A stretch of DNA of 64,000 nucleotides from an uncultured Clostridia bacterium (GTDB taxonomy: Bacteria > Bacillota > Clostridia > Oscillospirales > Acutalibacteraceae), in contig CANRIZ010000012.1 in NCBI GenBank assembly GCA_947630835.1, positions 1 to 64,000 on the forward strand, given 5' to 3'. Both the position numbers and the translations under genes were made by a program. How positions within the stretch are numbered: the first letter of the stretch is position 1; each line of letters begins with the position of its first letter. Shown piece by piece: positions 47,808-57,949 of the stretch. The notes under the pieces are model-generated. The model was not told the DNA's origin and did not search any database. It was given only the letters and a program-made list of their open reading frames with translations.

Positions 47808-50462
47808 TTAATATGCTTTACGTTTCTTATTTATACAAACCGCACATATCATTGCGGCAAAAAGAGAAACGAGCGACAACAAGTTCAAAGCGGTAATATT
47901 GCCGTCGGCGCCTGTTTTCGGGTTTTCCGTCTTTTGTAAGCTCTTATTAGAGTTTACATTCTTTTGAACGCCGCTTGAATTAACTGTATTGTTATTTTCC
48001 AAATTGTTATTATCGGTATTTGTTTCGGGTTCGGGTTCTGTTTCCGTAACTTTATCGGCGGTATCGGGAGTTGCCTCCGACTCTCCCTCGGGAAGCTTGT
48101 TGTCCGTTTCCTCTTGCTCGTTAATAAGCCTTGCGTACTGCGCCTCCGCCTCGGTAAGCTCCGAGTAATTTTTAACCATTGCCTTTTGGGTATCGGTCAG
48201 CGCGTCATACGCCGTGCGCGCCGCTTCTATTGCCTCCGCGCTGTCTTTGGTTACAACGCCTATTTCGGAAATTAATTTTTCAACCTCTTTTACCGCGTCC
48301 TCGTCCGAGGTATCCAAAACGTCCGAGCCTATCTCGACATCGCTCATATCGTAAAGCGCGGTTTTGCCCTCGATAAAGCGGAAATATGCCGCTAATGCGT
48401 ATTGTCCCTGCTCGGTTGCCATACCGTTTAAATCACCGTTCGGAATATGGGAAAAACCGCCGCCGTCAACGGCAAACAAGCACATAGCGTCAACAACGGA
48501 AACGCCGTTTTTAACAAAGCGTTCGTCCGTTTCGGGATTAATTCCCAAAGCGGTCAAGGCGACAATAACCTGAGCGCAGGATTCGCTGCATACGCCGTCG
48601 ACAGAGCCGAAGCCGCCGTTGCCGTACTGCTTGTCGGAAAGGCATTTTACGGCTTTGTCCGCCGCAGTTTTCACACGCTCGTCGGTATTGTAATAAGGCG
48701 CAAGGGCCTGCAGAGCCATGGCGGTTATATCCGTATCCGCCGCCTTGCCCGAAAGCGCCCAGCCTCCGTCCTCAAGCTGTTTTTCGAGTATAAAATCAAT
48801 CAAAATTTCACGGCTTACCTGTTGCGCCGCATTCGGATTATCGGGAATTTCATAGCCGTGGCAGTCGAAGGCTATAAGAGCCCAAACAGGCCCGTTTATG
48901 CCCTGCTTTGTGACATAATCCATATCGGTAAGCCCCATCAAAAGGTTGTGACCGCCGACGTCCGTAACGTCGTACCCCGCCGAAGTAAGGGCGAGGATTA
49001 CACGGGAATTATCGGTTGATTTTGCCCTGTGCAGTTGTTCGTTTTCGTTGATTTTTGCGTTTACATAATCGACAACATTTTTACAGTAACCCTCGGGGCA
49101 GGCATAGCCCGAGCGGGTAAGGCCGATAACCATCCATTCGCCGCCCACAGAGCCGACGTTCGGCGTGCCGAGGGCGTTGATGTATTTGCCGGTTTGCTCG
49201 TAAATCGCTTTGTGATTTGCATTTGAAGCTTCCGAATAAAGCGCGTTAAGCTTTTCCTCGGCGGCAAGCAGCTCCCCGATATTTCGGACGTAAGACTTTT
49301 GCCGCTCGGTAAGAGAGTCAAACGCTTTACGGGCTTCGGTTATTTTATTTGAAGAAAAAATTGTCGGCTCGCCGATTTTTGCAATTTTTTCTTCAACCGC
49401 GCCTGCCGCTTCTTTATCGATATCCGTGTTTTCCAGTTCCTTTTCCGCCGCAAGCAAAGCTCCGTAATTTTTAACAAGCTCCTTTTGCTTGTCCGTAAGC
49501 TTATCGTAAGCCGCCCTTGCGTTTTCTATTTTGCTCCTGCTCTCGGAGCTTACCTCGCCTATTGCGGATATCAGCGCCTCAACAGCCTCGGCGCAAGCCA
49601 AATCCGGATTTTTGTTGATATTAACTGTTGCAAAAGCGGGCGAGGAAACCACGGCGTCTTCATTTTCCGTACCGAAAGCGCCGTCCGCCCATAGATACCA
49701 AACGCCCTCCGAGGGGAAAGAGATTTCAAAATAACCGTCGCCGTCCGTGGTAACCGTTCCCTCGGGATTGCCGTATTCCCTTCCGTAACTGACTTCGTAT
49801 CCCTCCTCCGGGGCAAACGCCGCCGCTCCGCCTTTATCCCAATCGGAATATCCTCTTACAAGACCGACGTTAAGCGTATCGTTTTCACAGGCAAAATATG
49901 TATGCGTAATGCTTCCGTATTCATCGGTAAAATAATGAAAGCCCGTTGCGCTGTCGCCCCAAAACGCCCAGTCGCTGTAATGGGCAATGTTTAAAAAATC
50001 GCCGTCGTTTAAAACAATTCGGTCGACGGTTAAACCTATGCCGTCTACGGCGGGATAAGAACCGTTATAGTCGTAACGGAGATTTTCATCGTCAAAGCCG
50101 AACAGATTTCCGTAAAAATACATACTGCCCGGTCCTCCCGAAACGCCTACCTCGGAAAAATCTCTTCCGAGCAGTATTTCGTGAATATATATAAACAACT
50201 GCAAGGCGGTAATATCATACTCGCCGTCGCCGTCACCGTCATATCCGTAATAGCCCAAACCGTAATCGTCCAAATTGATTTTTTCAAGCTCCCCGAGCGG
50301 CACTTCGGCGTTTGCGACGGGACTGCCGTCAATACCGAGTATAAATTTGCTGTCATCGCTTACAAAAACGCGTACGCTTTCCGCCTCCGCCGAAAAAACG
50401 GTCAGCGGAACGGCGGTAAAAATCATAATTAAAACAAGCAAAATGCTTACTGTCTTTTTCAT
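47808..50462 (-). CDS. Sortase-anchored surface protein with alpha/alpha-toroid (terpenoid cyclase/prenyltransferase-like) repeats; transcobalamin/intrinsic factor-like
   Basis: Signal peptide; toroid repeats DGGWALSGKAADTDITAMALQALAPYY, GNGGFGSVDGVCSESCAQVIVALTALG; three helical repeats of the type AIGEVSSESRSKIENARAAYDKLTDKQKELVKNYGALLAAEKEL; C-terminal NPKTG-TM-KKRK. Confidence 0.8.
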   Translation of the reverse strand: MKKTVSILLVLIMIFTAVPLTVFSAEAESVRVFVSDDSKFILGIDGSPVANAEVPLGELEKINLDDYGLGYYGYDGDGDGEYDITALQLFIYIHEILLGRDFSEVGVSGGPGSMYFYGNLFGFDDENLRYDYNGSYPAVDGIGLTVDRIVLNDGDFLNIAHYSDWAFWGDSATGFHYFTDEYGSITHTYFACENDTLNVGLVRGYSDWDKGGAAAFAPEEGYEVSYGREYGNPEGTVTTDGDGYFEISFPSEGVWYLWADGAFGTENEDAVVSSPAFATVNINKNPDLACAEAVEALISAIGEVSSESRSKIENARAAYDKLTDKQKELVKNYGALLAAEKELENTDIDKEAAGAVEEKIAKIGEPTIFSSNKITEARKAFDSLTERQKSYVRNIGELLAAEEKLNALYSEASNANHKAIYEQTGKYINALGTPNVGSVGGEWMVIGLTRSGYACPEGYCKNVVDYVNAKINENEQLHRAKSTDNSRVILALTSAGYDVTDVGGHNLLMGLTDMDYVTKQGINGPVWALIAFDCHGYEIPDNPNAAQQVSREILIDFILEKQLEDGGWALSGKAADTDITAMALQALAPYYNTDERVKTAADKAVKCLSDKQYGNGGFGSVDGVCSESCAQVIVALTALGINPETDERFVKNGVSVVDAMCLFAVDGGGFSHIPNGDLNGMATEQGQYALAAYFRFIEGKTALYDMSDVEIGSDVLDTSDEDAVKEVEKLISEIGVVTKDSAEAIEAARTAYDALTDTQKAMVKNYSELTEAEAQYARLINEQEETDNKLPEGESEATPDTADKVTETEPEPETNTDNNNLENNNTVNSSGVQKNVNSNKSLQKTENPKTGADGNITALNLLSLVSLFAAMICAVCINKKRKAY

Positions 50463-50487
50463 CGCTTTCTCCTGTTAATTTTTACTT

Positions 50488-50697
50488 TTACTTTCTTTTT
50501 TTCTTTGACTTTGCCGACTTGCTTTTTGCCTGCTTTAAGCCGGCGGCCTCCAACGCTCTCGGCCAAGGTCCGAGGAAGGCCTTAATTCGTGATTTTTCAG
50601 GTTCGTCAAAATCATCCTTTCGAGGTATTCTTCCGAGTTCTTTGTATTTTTGACGTAAAAGCTCTTCCGCCAAGGACTTTTTTTCATCTGTTGTCAC
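50488..50697 (-). CDS. Small basic protein resembling a single HNH/homing-endonuclease-associated repeat
   Basis: 69 aa, GTG start after AAAGGAGGGG; LLRQKYKELGRIPRKDDFDEPEKSRIKAFLGPWPRALEAAGLKQAK plus Lys-rich tail. Confidence 0.6.
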   Translation of the reverse strand: MTTDEKKSLAEELLRQKYKELGRIPRKDDFDEPEKSRIKAFLGPWPRALEAAGLKQAKSKSAKSKKKRK

Positions 50698-50723
50698 TTA
50701 TCGCCCCTCCTTTAAATAAAAAA

Positions 50724-50754
50724 TACTCCTTTAACCGAAAAGGTTAAAAGAGTA
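50724..50754 (-). terminator. Riboswitch-controlled intrinsic terminator
   Basis: Minus strand TACTCTTTTAACC-TTTTC-GGTTAAAGGAGTA-TTTTTTATTT. Confidence 0.85.
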
Positions 50755-50874
50755 CAACGGATTTACGATACGACGCGGCAAAAACAGACCTTAGCTTTGA
50801 AAAAAGCGCAAAGCCAAAGCCGCCGCACGGCGATAAATCGGTTGCACTCTTCTCACCAAAGCTGTGTTTAACCT

Positions 50875-51064
50875 AAAAAGATACGGCAGGTTTCCTGACT
50901 TATGATGCGTGAATAAATCCACCGGAGAGCAAGCCTTCTCGGGATTGTCCCAATGGCGTAATTTGCTCCCGTCTCGTCAAATACAGTAATGGCGGTTGTT
51001 CCGGACTCGAACCGGATTCCCTTTTACATCTACTCAGTTAACAACTTTTCAAAACCGTATCTTC
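50875..51064 (-). promoter_or_regulatory. Cobalamin (B12) riboswitch
   Basis: Minus strand AAGATACGG (P1)...AAAAGGGAATCCGGTTCGAGTCCGGAACAACCGCCATTACTGT...AGTCAGGAAACCTGCCGTATCTT, matching the B12-box and core consensus. Confidence 0.92.
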
Positions 51065-51161
51065 TTATATCGGTATTAAATTTTGCCGAAGAAAACAGTT
51101 TTTTGCTTTCTTCAATCGGTTATTATACAATATATCGGTATTTTTTGCAATAGCAAAAAAA

Positions 51162-53990
51162 CTACGTTTCCAAAATCTTTTTCAGATACATTCCCGTGTA
51201 GGATTTTTTGCATTTCGCCACTTCCTCGGGAGTACCCTGCGCTACAATCCTGCCGCCCTTGTCGCCGCCCTCGGGTCCGAGGTCGATTATATGGTCGGCA
51301 ATTTTTATAACGTCAAGATTATGCTCGATTACTATAACGGTATTGCCGTTGTCCACAAGCCTCTGCAAAACGTCCGAAAGCTTATGCACGTCGGCGGTAT
51401 GAAGCCCCGTCGTGGGTTCGTCGAGTATATAAACCGTTCTGCCCGTCGCGGGCTTTGAAAGCTCGGTTGAAAGCTTTACCCTCTGCGCCTCGCCGCCCGA
51501 AAGAGTAGTGGCGGGCTGCCCGATTTTAATATAGCCTAATCCCACGTCGTAAAGGGTTTGAAGCTTTGTATGGATTTTCTTTTGATTTTTGAAAAACTCC
51601 ATACCCTCCTCGACAGTCATCTCAAGCACGTCGTAAATAGTCTTTCCCTTGTATTTTACCTCAAGGGTTTCCCTGTTGTACTTTGCGCCCTTGCAGACCT
51701 CGCAGGGAACGTAAATATCGGGCAAAAAGTGCATTTCGATTTTAACTATGCCGTCGCCCTGGCAAGCCTCGCATCGCCCGCCCTTAACGTTAAAGGAAAA
51801 TCTTGAAGCGTTATAACCGCGGATTTTTGACTCCTGAGTGGAGGCGAAAAGCTCTCTTATATCGGTAAACACACCTGTATATGTCGCCGGATTTGAACGA
51901 GGCGTTCTGCCTATGGGCGACTGGTCGATATTAATTACCTTGTCCAGATATTCGATACCTTCGATTTTTTCGTGCTTGCCCACGGGCTTTTTGGCGTTAT
52001 TAAGCTCATTTGCAAGCTTTTTATACAGTATCTCGTTGACAAGCGAGGATTTTCCCGAACCCGAAACGCCCGTAACGCAGATAAACTTGCCCAAGGGGAA
52101 CTCGACGTCGATTTTTTTGAGGTTATTTTCCCGAGCCTTTCTGACAACGAGCTTTTTGCCGTTGCCCTCCCGCCTTTTTTCGGGAATTTCGATTTTCCTT
52201 TTACCGGAAAGGTACATACCCGTTATTGAAGACTCGCATTTTGCCAAATCCTCCGCAGAACCTGCAAAAACCACGTCCCCGCCGTGTATGCCTGCGCCCG
52301 GGCCGATGTCAACGACATAATCCGCCGACCTTATTGTATCCTCGTCATGCTCGACGACTATAAGGGTATTTCCCAAATCCCTAAGCCTTTTAAGGGTATC
52401 AAGCAATTTGTCGTTATCCCTCTGGTGAAGTCCTATGCTCGGCTCGTCAAGAATGTAAAGCACGCCCATAAGGGAGGAGCCTATCTGCGTGGCAAGCCTT
52501 ATTCTTTGGCTCTCGCCGCCCGAAAGAGTACCCGAAGCGCGGGAAAGATTAAGGTACCCGAGCCCGACGCTTGAAAGGAAGCTTAGCCTTTGCTTAATCT
52601 CCTTTATGATAAGCTTCGCTATCATCTGTTCCCTCTCGCTGAGTTCGAGGTTTTCGATAAATTCAAGCTCCTTTTCAACGGAAAGATTTGTAAGCTCTAT
52701 TATGTTAAGCCCGCCTACCGTTACGGCAAGCGCTGATTTTTTAAGCCTCATACCGTGACATTCGGGGCAGTTGCATTCCTCCATAACCTGCGAAATCTCG
52801 TACCTTGACCACTCGCTTGTGGTTTCGTCATAACGCCTTTGCAGGTTGTTGATTACGCCCTCGAAATCGGTTTTGTAAGTACCGCTTCCGTACTCGTTTA
52901 CCCTCGTCATTTTGATTTTTTTGCCGTTTGTGCCGTAAAGAATTGCGTCAAGCTGTTTTTTGCTGAGCTTTGACACGGGTGTATCGAGCGTAAAGCCGTA
53001 TTCGTCCGCCAACGCCCGGTAATACATCTGCGCTATTGTGCCGCTGTCCGCCTTTGACCAGCCGGTTGCGTTTACGGCGCCCTCGTTTATGGATAGATTT
53101 TTATTCGGTATAACAAGGTCCGGACTTACCCTCATAAAAATTCCGAGTCCCGTACACTTTGGACATGCGCCGAAAGGATTGTTAAAGGAGAAAACCCTCG
53201 GCGACATTTCGTCTATGCAAATTCCGTGCTCCGGGCAGGCAAAGTTTTGAGAAAACAAAAGCTCCTCGCCGCCGACGACGTCAACTATAACGTTCCCGCC
53301 GCCGAGATTGCAGGCCGTATCAACCGCCTCTGCAAGTCTGCTTCTTATCCCCTCGCCCGTAACAAGACGGTCGACAACTATCTCTATGCTGTGCTTGATA
53401 TTTTTATCTAACTTAATATCCTCGGACAAATCATACATATTGCCGTCGATTCTTACCCTGACAAAGCCGGATTTTCTTGCGCTATCAAGCTCCTTGACAT
53501 GCTCGCCCTTTCTGCCTTTAATTACGGGCGACATAATCTGAATTTTGGAGCCGTTTTCAAGCTTCAAAATATCGTCAACTATGCCGTCCACGGTCTGCAT
53601 GGATATTTCCCTGCCGCATACCGGACAGTGGGGAACGCCTATTCTTGCGTAAAGAAGCCTTAAATAGTCGTAAATTTCCGTTACCGTTCCCACCGTGGAG
53701 CGAGGATTTTTAGAAGTGGTTTTCTGGTCGATTGAAATTGCCGGAGAAAGCCCTTCGATATACTCGACGTTGGGCTTTTCCATTTGACCTAAAAACTGCC
53801 TTGCATACGACGACAGCGACTCGACATACCTGCGCTGACCCTCCGCGTAAATAGTATCGAAAGCAAGCGAGGATTTACCCGAACCCGAAAGCCCGGTAAA
53901 AACTATGAGCTTGTCGCGCGGTAATTCCAAATCTATATTTTTTAAATTATGCTCTTTTGCGCCCTTAATTATGATTTTTTTATTCTGCAA
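51162..53990 (-). CDS. uvrA: Excinuclease ABC subunit A
   Basis: [62 protein letters not shown]. Confidence 0.99.
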   Translation of the reverse strand: MQNKKIIIKGAKEHNLKNIDLELPRDKLIVFTGLSGSGKSSLAFDTIYAEGQRRYVESLSSYARQFLGQMEKPNVEYIEGLSPAISIDQKTTSKNPRSTVGTVTEIYDYLRLLYARIGVPHCPVCGREISMQTVDGIVDDILKLENGSKIQIMSPVIKGRKGEHVKELDSARKSGFVRVRIDGNMYDLSEDIKLDKNIKHSIEIVVDRLVTGEGIRSRLAEAVDTACNLGGGNVIVDVVGGEELLFSQNFACPEHGICIDEMSPRVFSFNNPFGACPKCTGLGIFMRVSPDLVIPNKNLSINEGAVNATGWSKADSGTIAQMYYRALADEYGFTLDTPVSKLSKKQLDAILYGTNGKKIKMTRVNEYGSGTYKTDFEGVINNLQRRYDETTSEWSRYEISQVMEECNCPECHGMRLKKSALAVTVGGLNIIELTNLSVEKELEFIENLELSEREQMIAKLIIKEIKQRLSFLSSVGLGYLNLSRASGTLSGGESQRIRLATQIGSSLMGVLYILDEPSIGLHQRDNDKLLDTLKRLRDLGNTLIVVEHDEDTIRSADYVVDIGPGAGIHGGDVVFAGSAEDLAKCESSITGMYLSGKRKIEIPEKRREGNGKKLVVRKARENNLKKIDVEFPLGKFICVTGVSGSGKSSLVNEILYKKLANELNNAKKPVGKHEKIEGIEYLDKVINIDQSPIGRTPRSNPATYTGVFTDIRELFASTQESKIRGYNASRFSFNVKGGRCEACQGDGIVKIEMHFLPDIYVPCEVCKGAKYNRETLEVKYKGKTIYDVLEMTVEEGMEFFKNQKKIHTKLQTLYDVGLGYIKIGQPATTLSGGEAQRVKLSTELSKPATGRTVYILDEPTTGLHTADVHKLSDVLQRLVDNGNTVIVIEHNLDVIKIADHIIDLGPEGGDKGGRIVAQGTPEEVAKCKKSYTGMYLKKILET

Positions 53991-53992
53991 GC

Positions 53993-55948
53993 CTATTTAC
54001 CCTCTCTCAGCTTTTGAATTTTATCCCTGAGCATTGCGGCGTGTTCAAATTCAAGTATTTTTGCCGCCGCTTTCATTTCCGCCGTGAGCTGCGCTATCAG
54101 CTTTTCGCGCTCTGCTTTGCTCATTCTCTTGCCGTTCTCGTTTTTGTGAGTATTTGAAATCTCAAGTATATCGCGAACGCCCTTTTTGATTGTTTTCGGC
54201 GTAATATTGTGCTCCTCGTTATATTTCATCTGAATTTCACGACGGCGGCAGGTTTCGGAAATCGCCCTTTCCATTGACGCAGTAACGCTGTCGGCGTACA
54301 TAATAACCTGCCCGTCGGCGTTTCTTGCCGCCCTACCCACGGTCTGAATAAGCGAGGTCTCCGAGCGCAGGAAACCCTCCTTGTCGGCGTCAAGTATCGC
54401 AACAAGCGAAACCTCCGGTATATCGAGTCCCTCTCGCAAAAGATTAATGCCTACGAGCACGTCAAATTCACCGAGCCTTAAATCCCTTATAATTTCCATT
54501 CTTTCAATGGTATCTATGTCGTAGTGCATATATTTTACCTTGATTGAATTGCTCTCGAGAAATTCCGTTAAATCCTCCGCCATCTTCTTGGTAAGGGTAG
54601 TTACCAAAACTCTTTCGTTTCTCTCGACTCTGATATTTATTTCGGAAATTAAATCCTCTATCTGCCCTTCGGTGGGTCTTACCGATATTTCGGGATCAAG
54701 CAAACCCGTAGGTCTGATTAACTGCTCGACCGTCTGCGCGCTCTTTTCCCTTTCAAGCTCGCCCGGGGTTGCGCTGACAAATATTTTCTGACCGACTCTT
54801 TCGTAAAACTCGTCAAATTTAAGCGGTCTGTTGTCAAAGGCGGACGGAAGCCTGAAGCCGAAGTTTACAAGCGCTTCTTTCCTTGACCTGTCGCCCGCAT
54901 ACATTCCCCTTACCTGCGGCAGGGTTACATGCGACTCGTCAACAAAAAGCAAAAAATCTTCCGGAAAATAATTTAAAAGCGTAAACGGCGCGGCGCCCGG
55001 CGCTCTGCCTGACATAATTCTCGAATAATTCTCTATGCCCTTGCAAAAGCCCGTTTCCTTGAGCATTTCCATATCGTATTCCGTGCGCTGTCTTATCCTC
55101 TGCGCCTCGAGTAATTTTCCGCAGCTTTCAAATTCCTTTACTCTCTCTTCCATTTCCTCAAGTATTTCGCCTATGGATTTTTCGAGCTTATCCGGCGAAA
55201 CAACATAGTGCGAAGCCGGGTAAATCGCAACGTGGGATATTTCGTTCTTGACCTGACCCGTGAGGGCGTTGATTTCGCAAATTCTGTCTATTTCATCGCC
55301 GAAAAACTCAATCCTTACGGCGTTTTCGCTTGAATAAACGGGGAAAATCTCGACCGTATCCCCTCTTACCCTGAATTTGTTTCTTATAAAGTTAATATCG
55401 TTTCTTTCGTATTGAATTTCTACAAGCTTTTTAAGCAAATCGTCCCTGTTTTTGCTCATACCCTTGCGAAGCGATATAACCATATTCCTGTAATCAATCG
55501 GGTCGCCGAGGGTATAAATGCAGGAAACGCTTGAAACTATTATGACGTCCCGCCGCTCGGAGAGAGCCGACGTTGCGGAATGGCGCAGTTTATCAATCTC
55601 ATCGTTTACAGCCGAATCCTTTTCAATATATGTGTCGGTTGTGGGGATATAGGCCTCGGGCTGATAATAATCGTAGTAGGAAACAAAGTATTCCACCGCG
55701 TTTTCCGGGAAAAATTCACGAAATTCCGAGCAAAGCTGCGCCGCAAGAGTTTTGTTGTGAGCCAGCACAAGAGTAGGTCTGTTTAGCCTTGCAATAACAT
55801 TTGCCATGGTGAAGGTTTTACCCGAGCCGGTAACGCCGAGCAAGGTTTGCTCCTGCATATTTTTGTTTACGCCCTCAACCAGTCTTTCAATAGCCTGCGG
55901 TTGATCGCCCGTGGGCTTGTACGGCGCAACGAGCTTAAAACGGTCCAT
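53993..55948 (-). CDS. uvrB: Excinuclease ABC subunit B
   Basis: [56 protein letters not shown]-terminal UVR motif. Confidence 0.99.
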   Translation of the reverse strand: MDRFKLVAPYKPTGDQPQAIERLVEGVNKNMQEQTLLGVTGSGKTFTMANVIARLNRPTLVLAHNKTLAAQLCSEFREFFPENAVEYFVSYYDYYQPEAYIPTTDTYIEKDSAVNDEIDKLRHSATSALSERRDVIIVSSVSCIYTLGDPIDYRNMVISLRKGMSKNRDDLLKKLVEIQYERNDINFIRNKFRVRGDTVEIFPVYSSENAVRIEFFGDEIDRICEINALTGQVKNEISHVAIYPASHYVVSPDKLEKSIGEILEEMEERVKEFESCGKLLEAQRIRQRTEYDMEMLKETGFCKGIENYSRIMSGRAPGAAPFTLLNYFPEDFLLFVDESHVTLPQVRGMYAGDRSRKEALVNFGFRLPSAFDNRPLKFDEFYERVGQKIFVSATPGELEREKSAQTVEQLIRPTGLLDPEISVRPTEGQIEDLISEINIRVERNERVLVTTLTKKMAEDLTEFLESNSIKVKYMHYDIDTIERMEIIRDLRLGEFDVLVGINLLREGLDIPEVSLVAILDADKEGFLRSETSLIQTVGRAARNADGQVIMYADSVTASMERAISETCRRREIQMKYNEEHNITPKTIKKGVRDILEISNTHKNENGKRMSKAEREKLIAQLTAEMKAAAKILEFEHAAMLRDKIQKLREGK

Positions 55949-55984
55949 ACGGCGCCTCCTTTACTTTAATATTTTCTGTATAAT

Positions 55985-56689
55985 TTAATCAAACAAATAT
56001 GTATATCTGCCCTTTGTTGCCATGGAAAAATAATCGTCGCCGGAAACAATAATGCTGTCGACAAACCGAATATTAAGCCTGTGCAGGGTGTTTGAAATCG
56101 ACCTCATAGCCTCTACGTCCTTACCGGACGGCGCCGCAACTCCCGCAGGGTGATTGTGGGCTATTATTACGGAGGTTGAATTGGTGTTTACAACGCAGCT
56201 TACAATCTTTTTTATATCAATCTCGGCGCTGCTTAAATCGCCTTCGGAAATAACAAAAGTCTTTTTCACCCTCAGCCTGTTGTCAAGACAGCAGACTATA
56301 ACGACCTCGCGGTTATATCCCGAAAGACGGGAAACGAAAAAACTGCCGGCTTTTTCAATGCTGTCAAGAGCAGAGTCGTCCGCCGCCGCTTTGCTCGCCT
56401 GATATTTTGCGTAAATTTCGGGCATTATCTTTATAAGAACGGCGGCGTTCCTGCCGACGCCCTTAACGTTTTCCAACGCCGAAACGGGAGCGTCGAAAAC
56501 GCCGGCAAAAGAGCCGAATTCTTCTATCAAATTATGAGCCAACTGATTTGTATCCCTTTGCGGTATCGCGTAAAACAAAAGCATCTCCAACGCTTCGTGG
56601 TCCTCGAAAGCGGTAAGCCCTTTCGCCTCAAACCTGTTTCTCATTCTGTCCCTGTGCCCGAGGTGAGAATGTTTTTTACTTTCGTCCAT
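55985..56689 (-). CDS. radC: RadC family (JAB/MPN) protein
   Basis: NTNSTSVIIAHNHPAGVAAPSGKDVEAMRSI JAMM-like motif; HhH ALENVKGVGRNAAVLI. Confidence 0.95.
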   Translation of the reverse strand: MDESKKHSHLGHRDRMRNRFEAKGLTAFEDHEALEMLLFYAIPQRDTNQLAHNLIEEFGSFAGVFDAPVSALENVKGVGRNAAVLIKIMPEIYAKYQASKAAADDSALDSIEKAGSFFVSRLSGYNREVVIVCCLDNRLRVKKTFVISEGDLSSAEIDIKKIVSCVVNTNSTSVIIAHNHPAGVAAPSGKDVEAMRSISNTLHRLNIRFVDSIIVSGDDYFSMATKGRYTYLFD

Positions 56690-56781
56690 AAACGGTTACA
56701 CCTTTTAAATTAAATAATATTTTATATATTATACTATAAAATTTTTCTCTTGAAAAGGCAACAGACGCATTAAAGCGCCTG

Positions 56782-57333
56782 TCAAAATTTAAATATACGT
56801 TTAAAAAACTTTCTCCATCTGATATTGTACAGCGTAATCAAATTGGAAAGCGCAAAGTCAAATATTACAAAAACCACGTTGCCCGCCGCAAGCAGACCGA
56901 AAGCGGCTATGGGACCGTATTTTTCCATTTCCTCAAACGGAACCATAAAAACATAGGTGGAGATAAGAAACGCCAGTACCATGGAAACGTTGAATACCAA
57001 CAGCTTCAAAACTACGGATACTGTTTTATTGCATCGGCTCTCAATTACCGCCTTTAAAATGGGATAATAGCCGAAAAACATTATATACATAACCGCCGCT
57101 TCCTTGTCGGCAACAAGCAAAATCGACAAAAAGCTGACCGCCGCATATACGCCGAAGGCCCATTTTTTATTAATTTCAATCACTATAACGGAAATGAGTA
57201 TTCCAGCCGCCGCAGGGAGCGCATAGGTCATGGAAGGTATAATCGAAGTAAGGAACATCAACACTATTGACAGCGCCGCAATTACGCCGCCGACCGCGGT
57301 TTTGGCGGAATTTTTGAGCGAATTTTTATTCAT
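56782..57333 (-). CDS. Hypothetical multi-pass membrane protein
   Basis: 183 aa, about five TM segments (KTAVGGVIAALSIVLMFLTSIIP...); S-component-like length but no diagnostic motif. Confidence 0.65.
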   Translation of the reverse strand: MNKNSLKNSAKTAVGGVIAALSIVLMFLTSIIPSMTYALPAAAGILISVIVIEINKKWAFGVYAAVSFLSILLVADKEAAVMYIMFFGYYPILKAVIESRCNKTVSVVLKLLVFNVSMVLAFLISTYVFMVPFEEMEKYGPIAAFGLLAAGNVVFVIFDFALSNLITLYNIRWRKFFKRIFKF

Positions 57334-57334
57334 A

Positions 57335-57949
57335 TCAACAACAGGGAATTAAATCGCCGCCGAAGCATTCGCAGCAACAGTCGGCGCACATAAGTCCCGA
57401 ACAGACGTCGCATGCGCTGCAGCCCGAAGAAGTCTGCCTGCGAGTCTGCCTGTATCCTCCGTTAGTGTAATTGTTTAAATTGTCAAAAGCGTTTCTGTAC
57501 TCCGTATTTTCGGGTTCTTTGTTGCAGGCTGCGGCATAATTTTTGTACGCTTCGTCAAACCAGCCCCTGTTTTGCTGAATTCTGCCCTTTAAATAATACC
57601 ACTCGGCATTTCGCATATCGCCCGGTATGCCGTCAAGTATCATTTCGGCGTCCTCATAACGACCGATATTGATTTTTTCCCTTATATCGGAAAATTGAGA
57701 ATAATCCGAATAACTGTAATTATTGTTTTGAGCGTAAGAAGCGGAAGAATATCCGTTGCTTCGCTGCATCATAATTTCATCATACGCTCTGTCAAGCTCG
57801 TCCATTTTTCTTACGGCGTCGCTGTCGCCGCCGGAAGCGTCGCTGTGATACGCCTTCGCAAGCCTTCTGTATGCGTCCTTAATTTCGCTGTCGCTCGCAT
57901 TCTCGTTTATTCCGAGAACAGAATACGGATTATTCGCCATTCTCCTCAC
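57335..57949 (-). CDS. J-domain (DnaJ-like) protein with Cys-rich C-terminus
   Basis: NPYSVLGINENASDSEIKDAYRRLAKAYHSDASGGDSDAVRKMDELDRAYDEIM; tail SSGCSACDVCSGLMCADCCCECFGGDLIPCC. Confidence 0.88.
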   Translation of the reverse strand: MRRMANNPYSVLGINENASDSEIKDAYRRLAKAYHSDASGGDSDAVRKMDELDRAYDEIMMQRSNGYSSASYAQNNNYSYSDYSQFSDIREKINIGRYEDAEMILDGIPGDMRNAEWYYLKGRIQQNRGWFDEAYKNYAAACNKEPENTEYRNAFDNLNNYTNGGYRQTRRQTSSGCSACDVCSGLMCADCCCECFGGDLIPCC

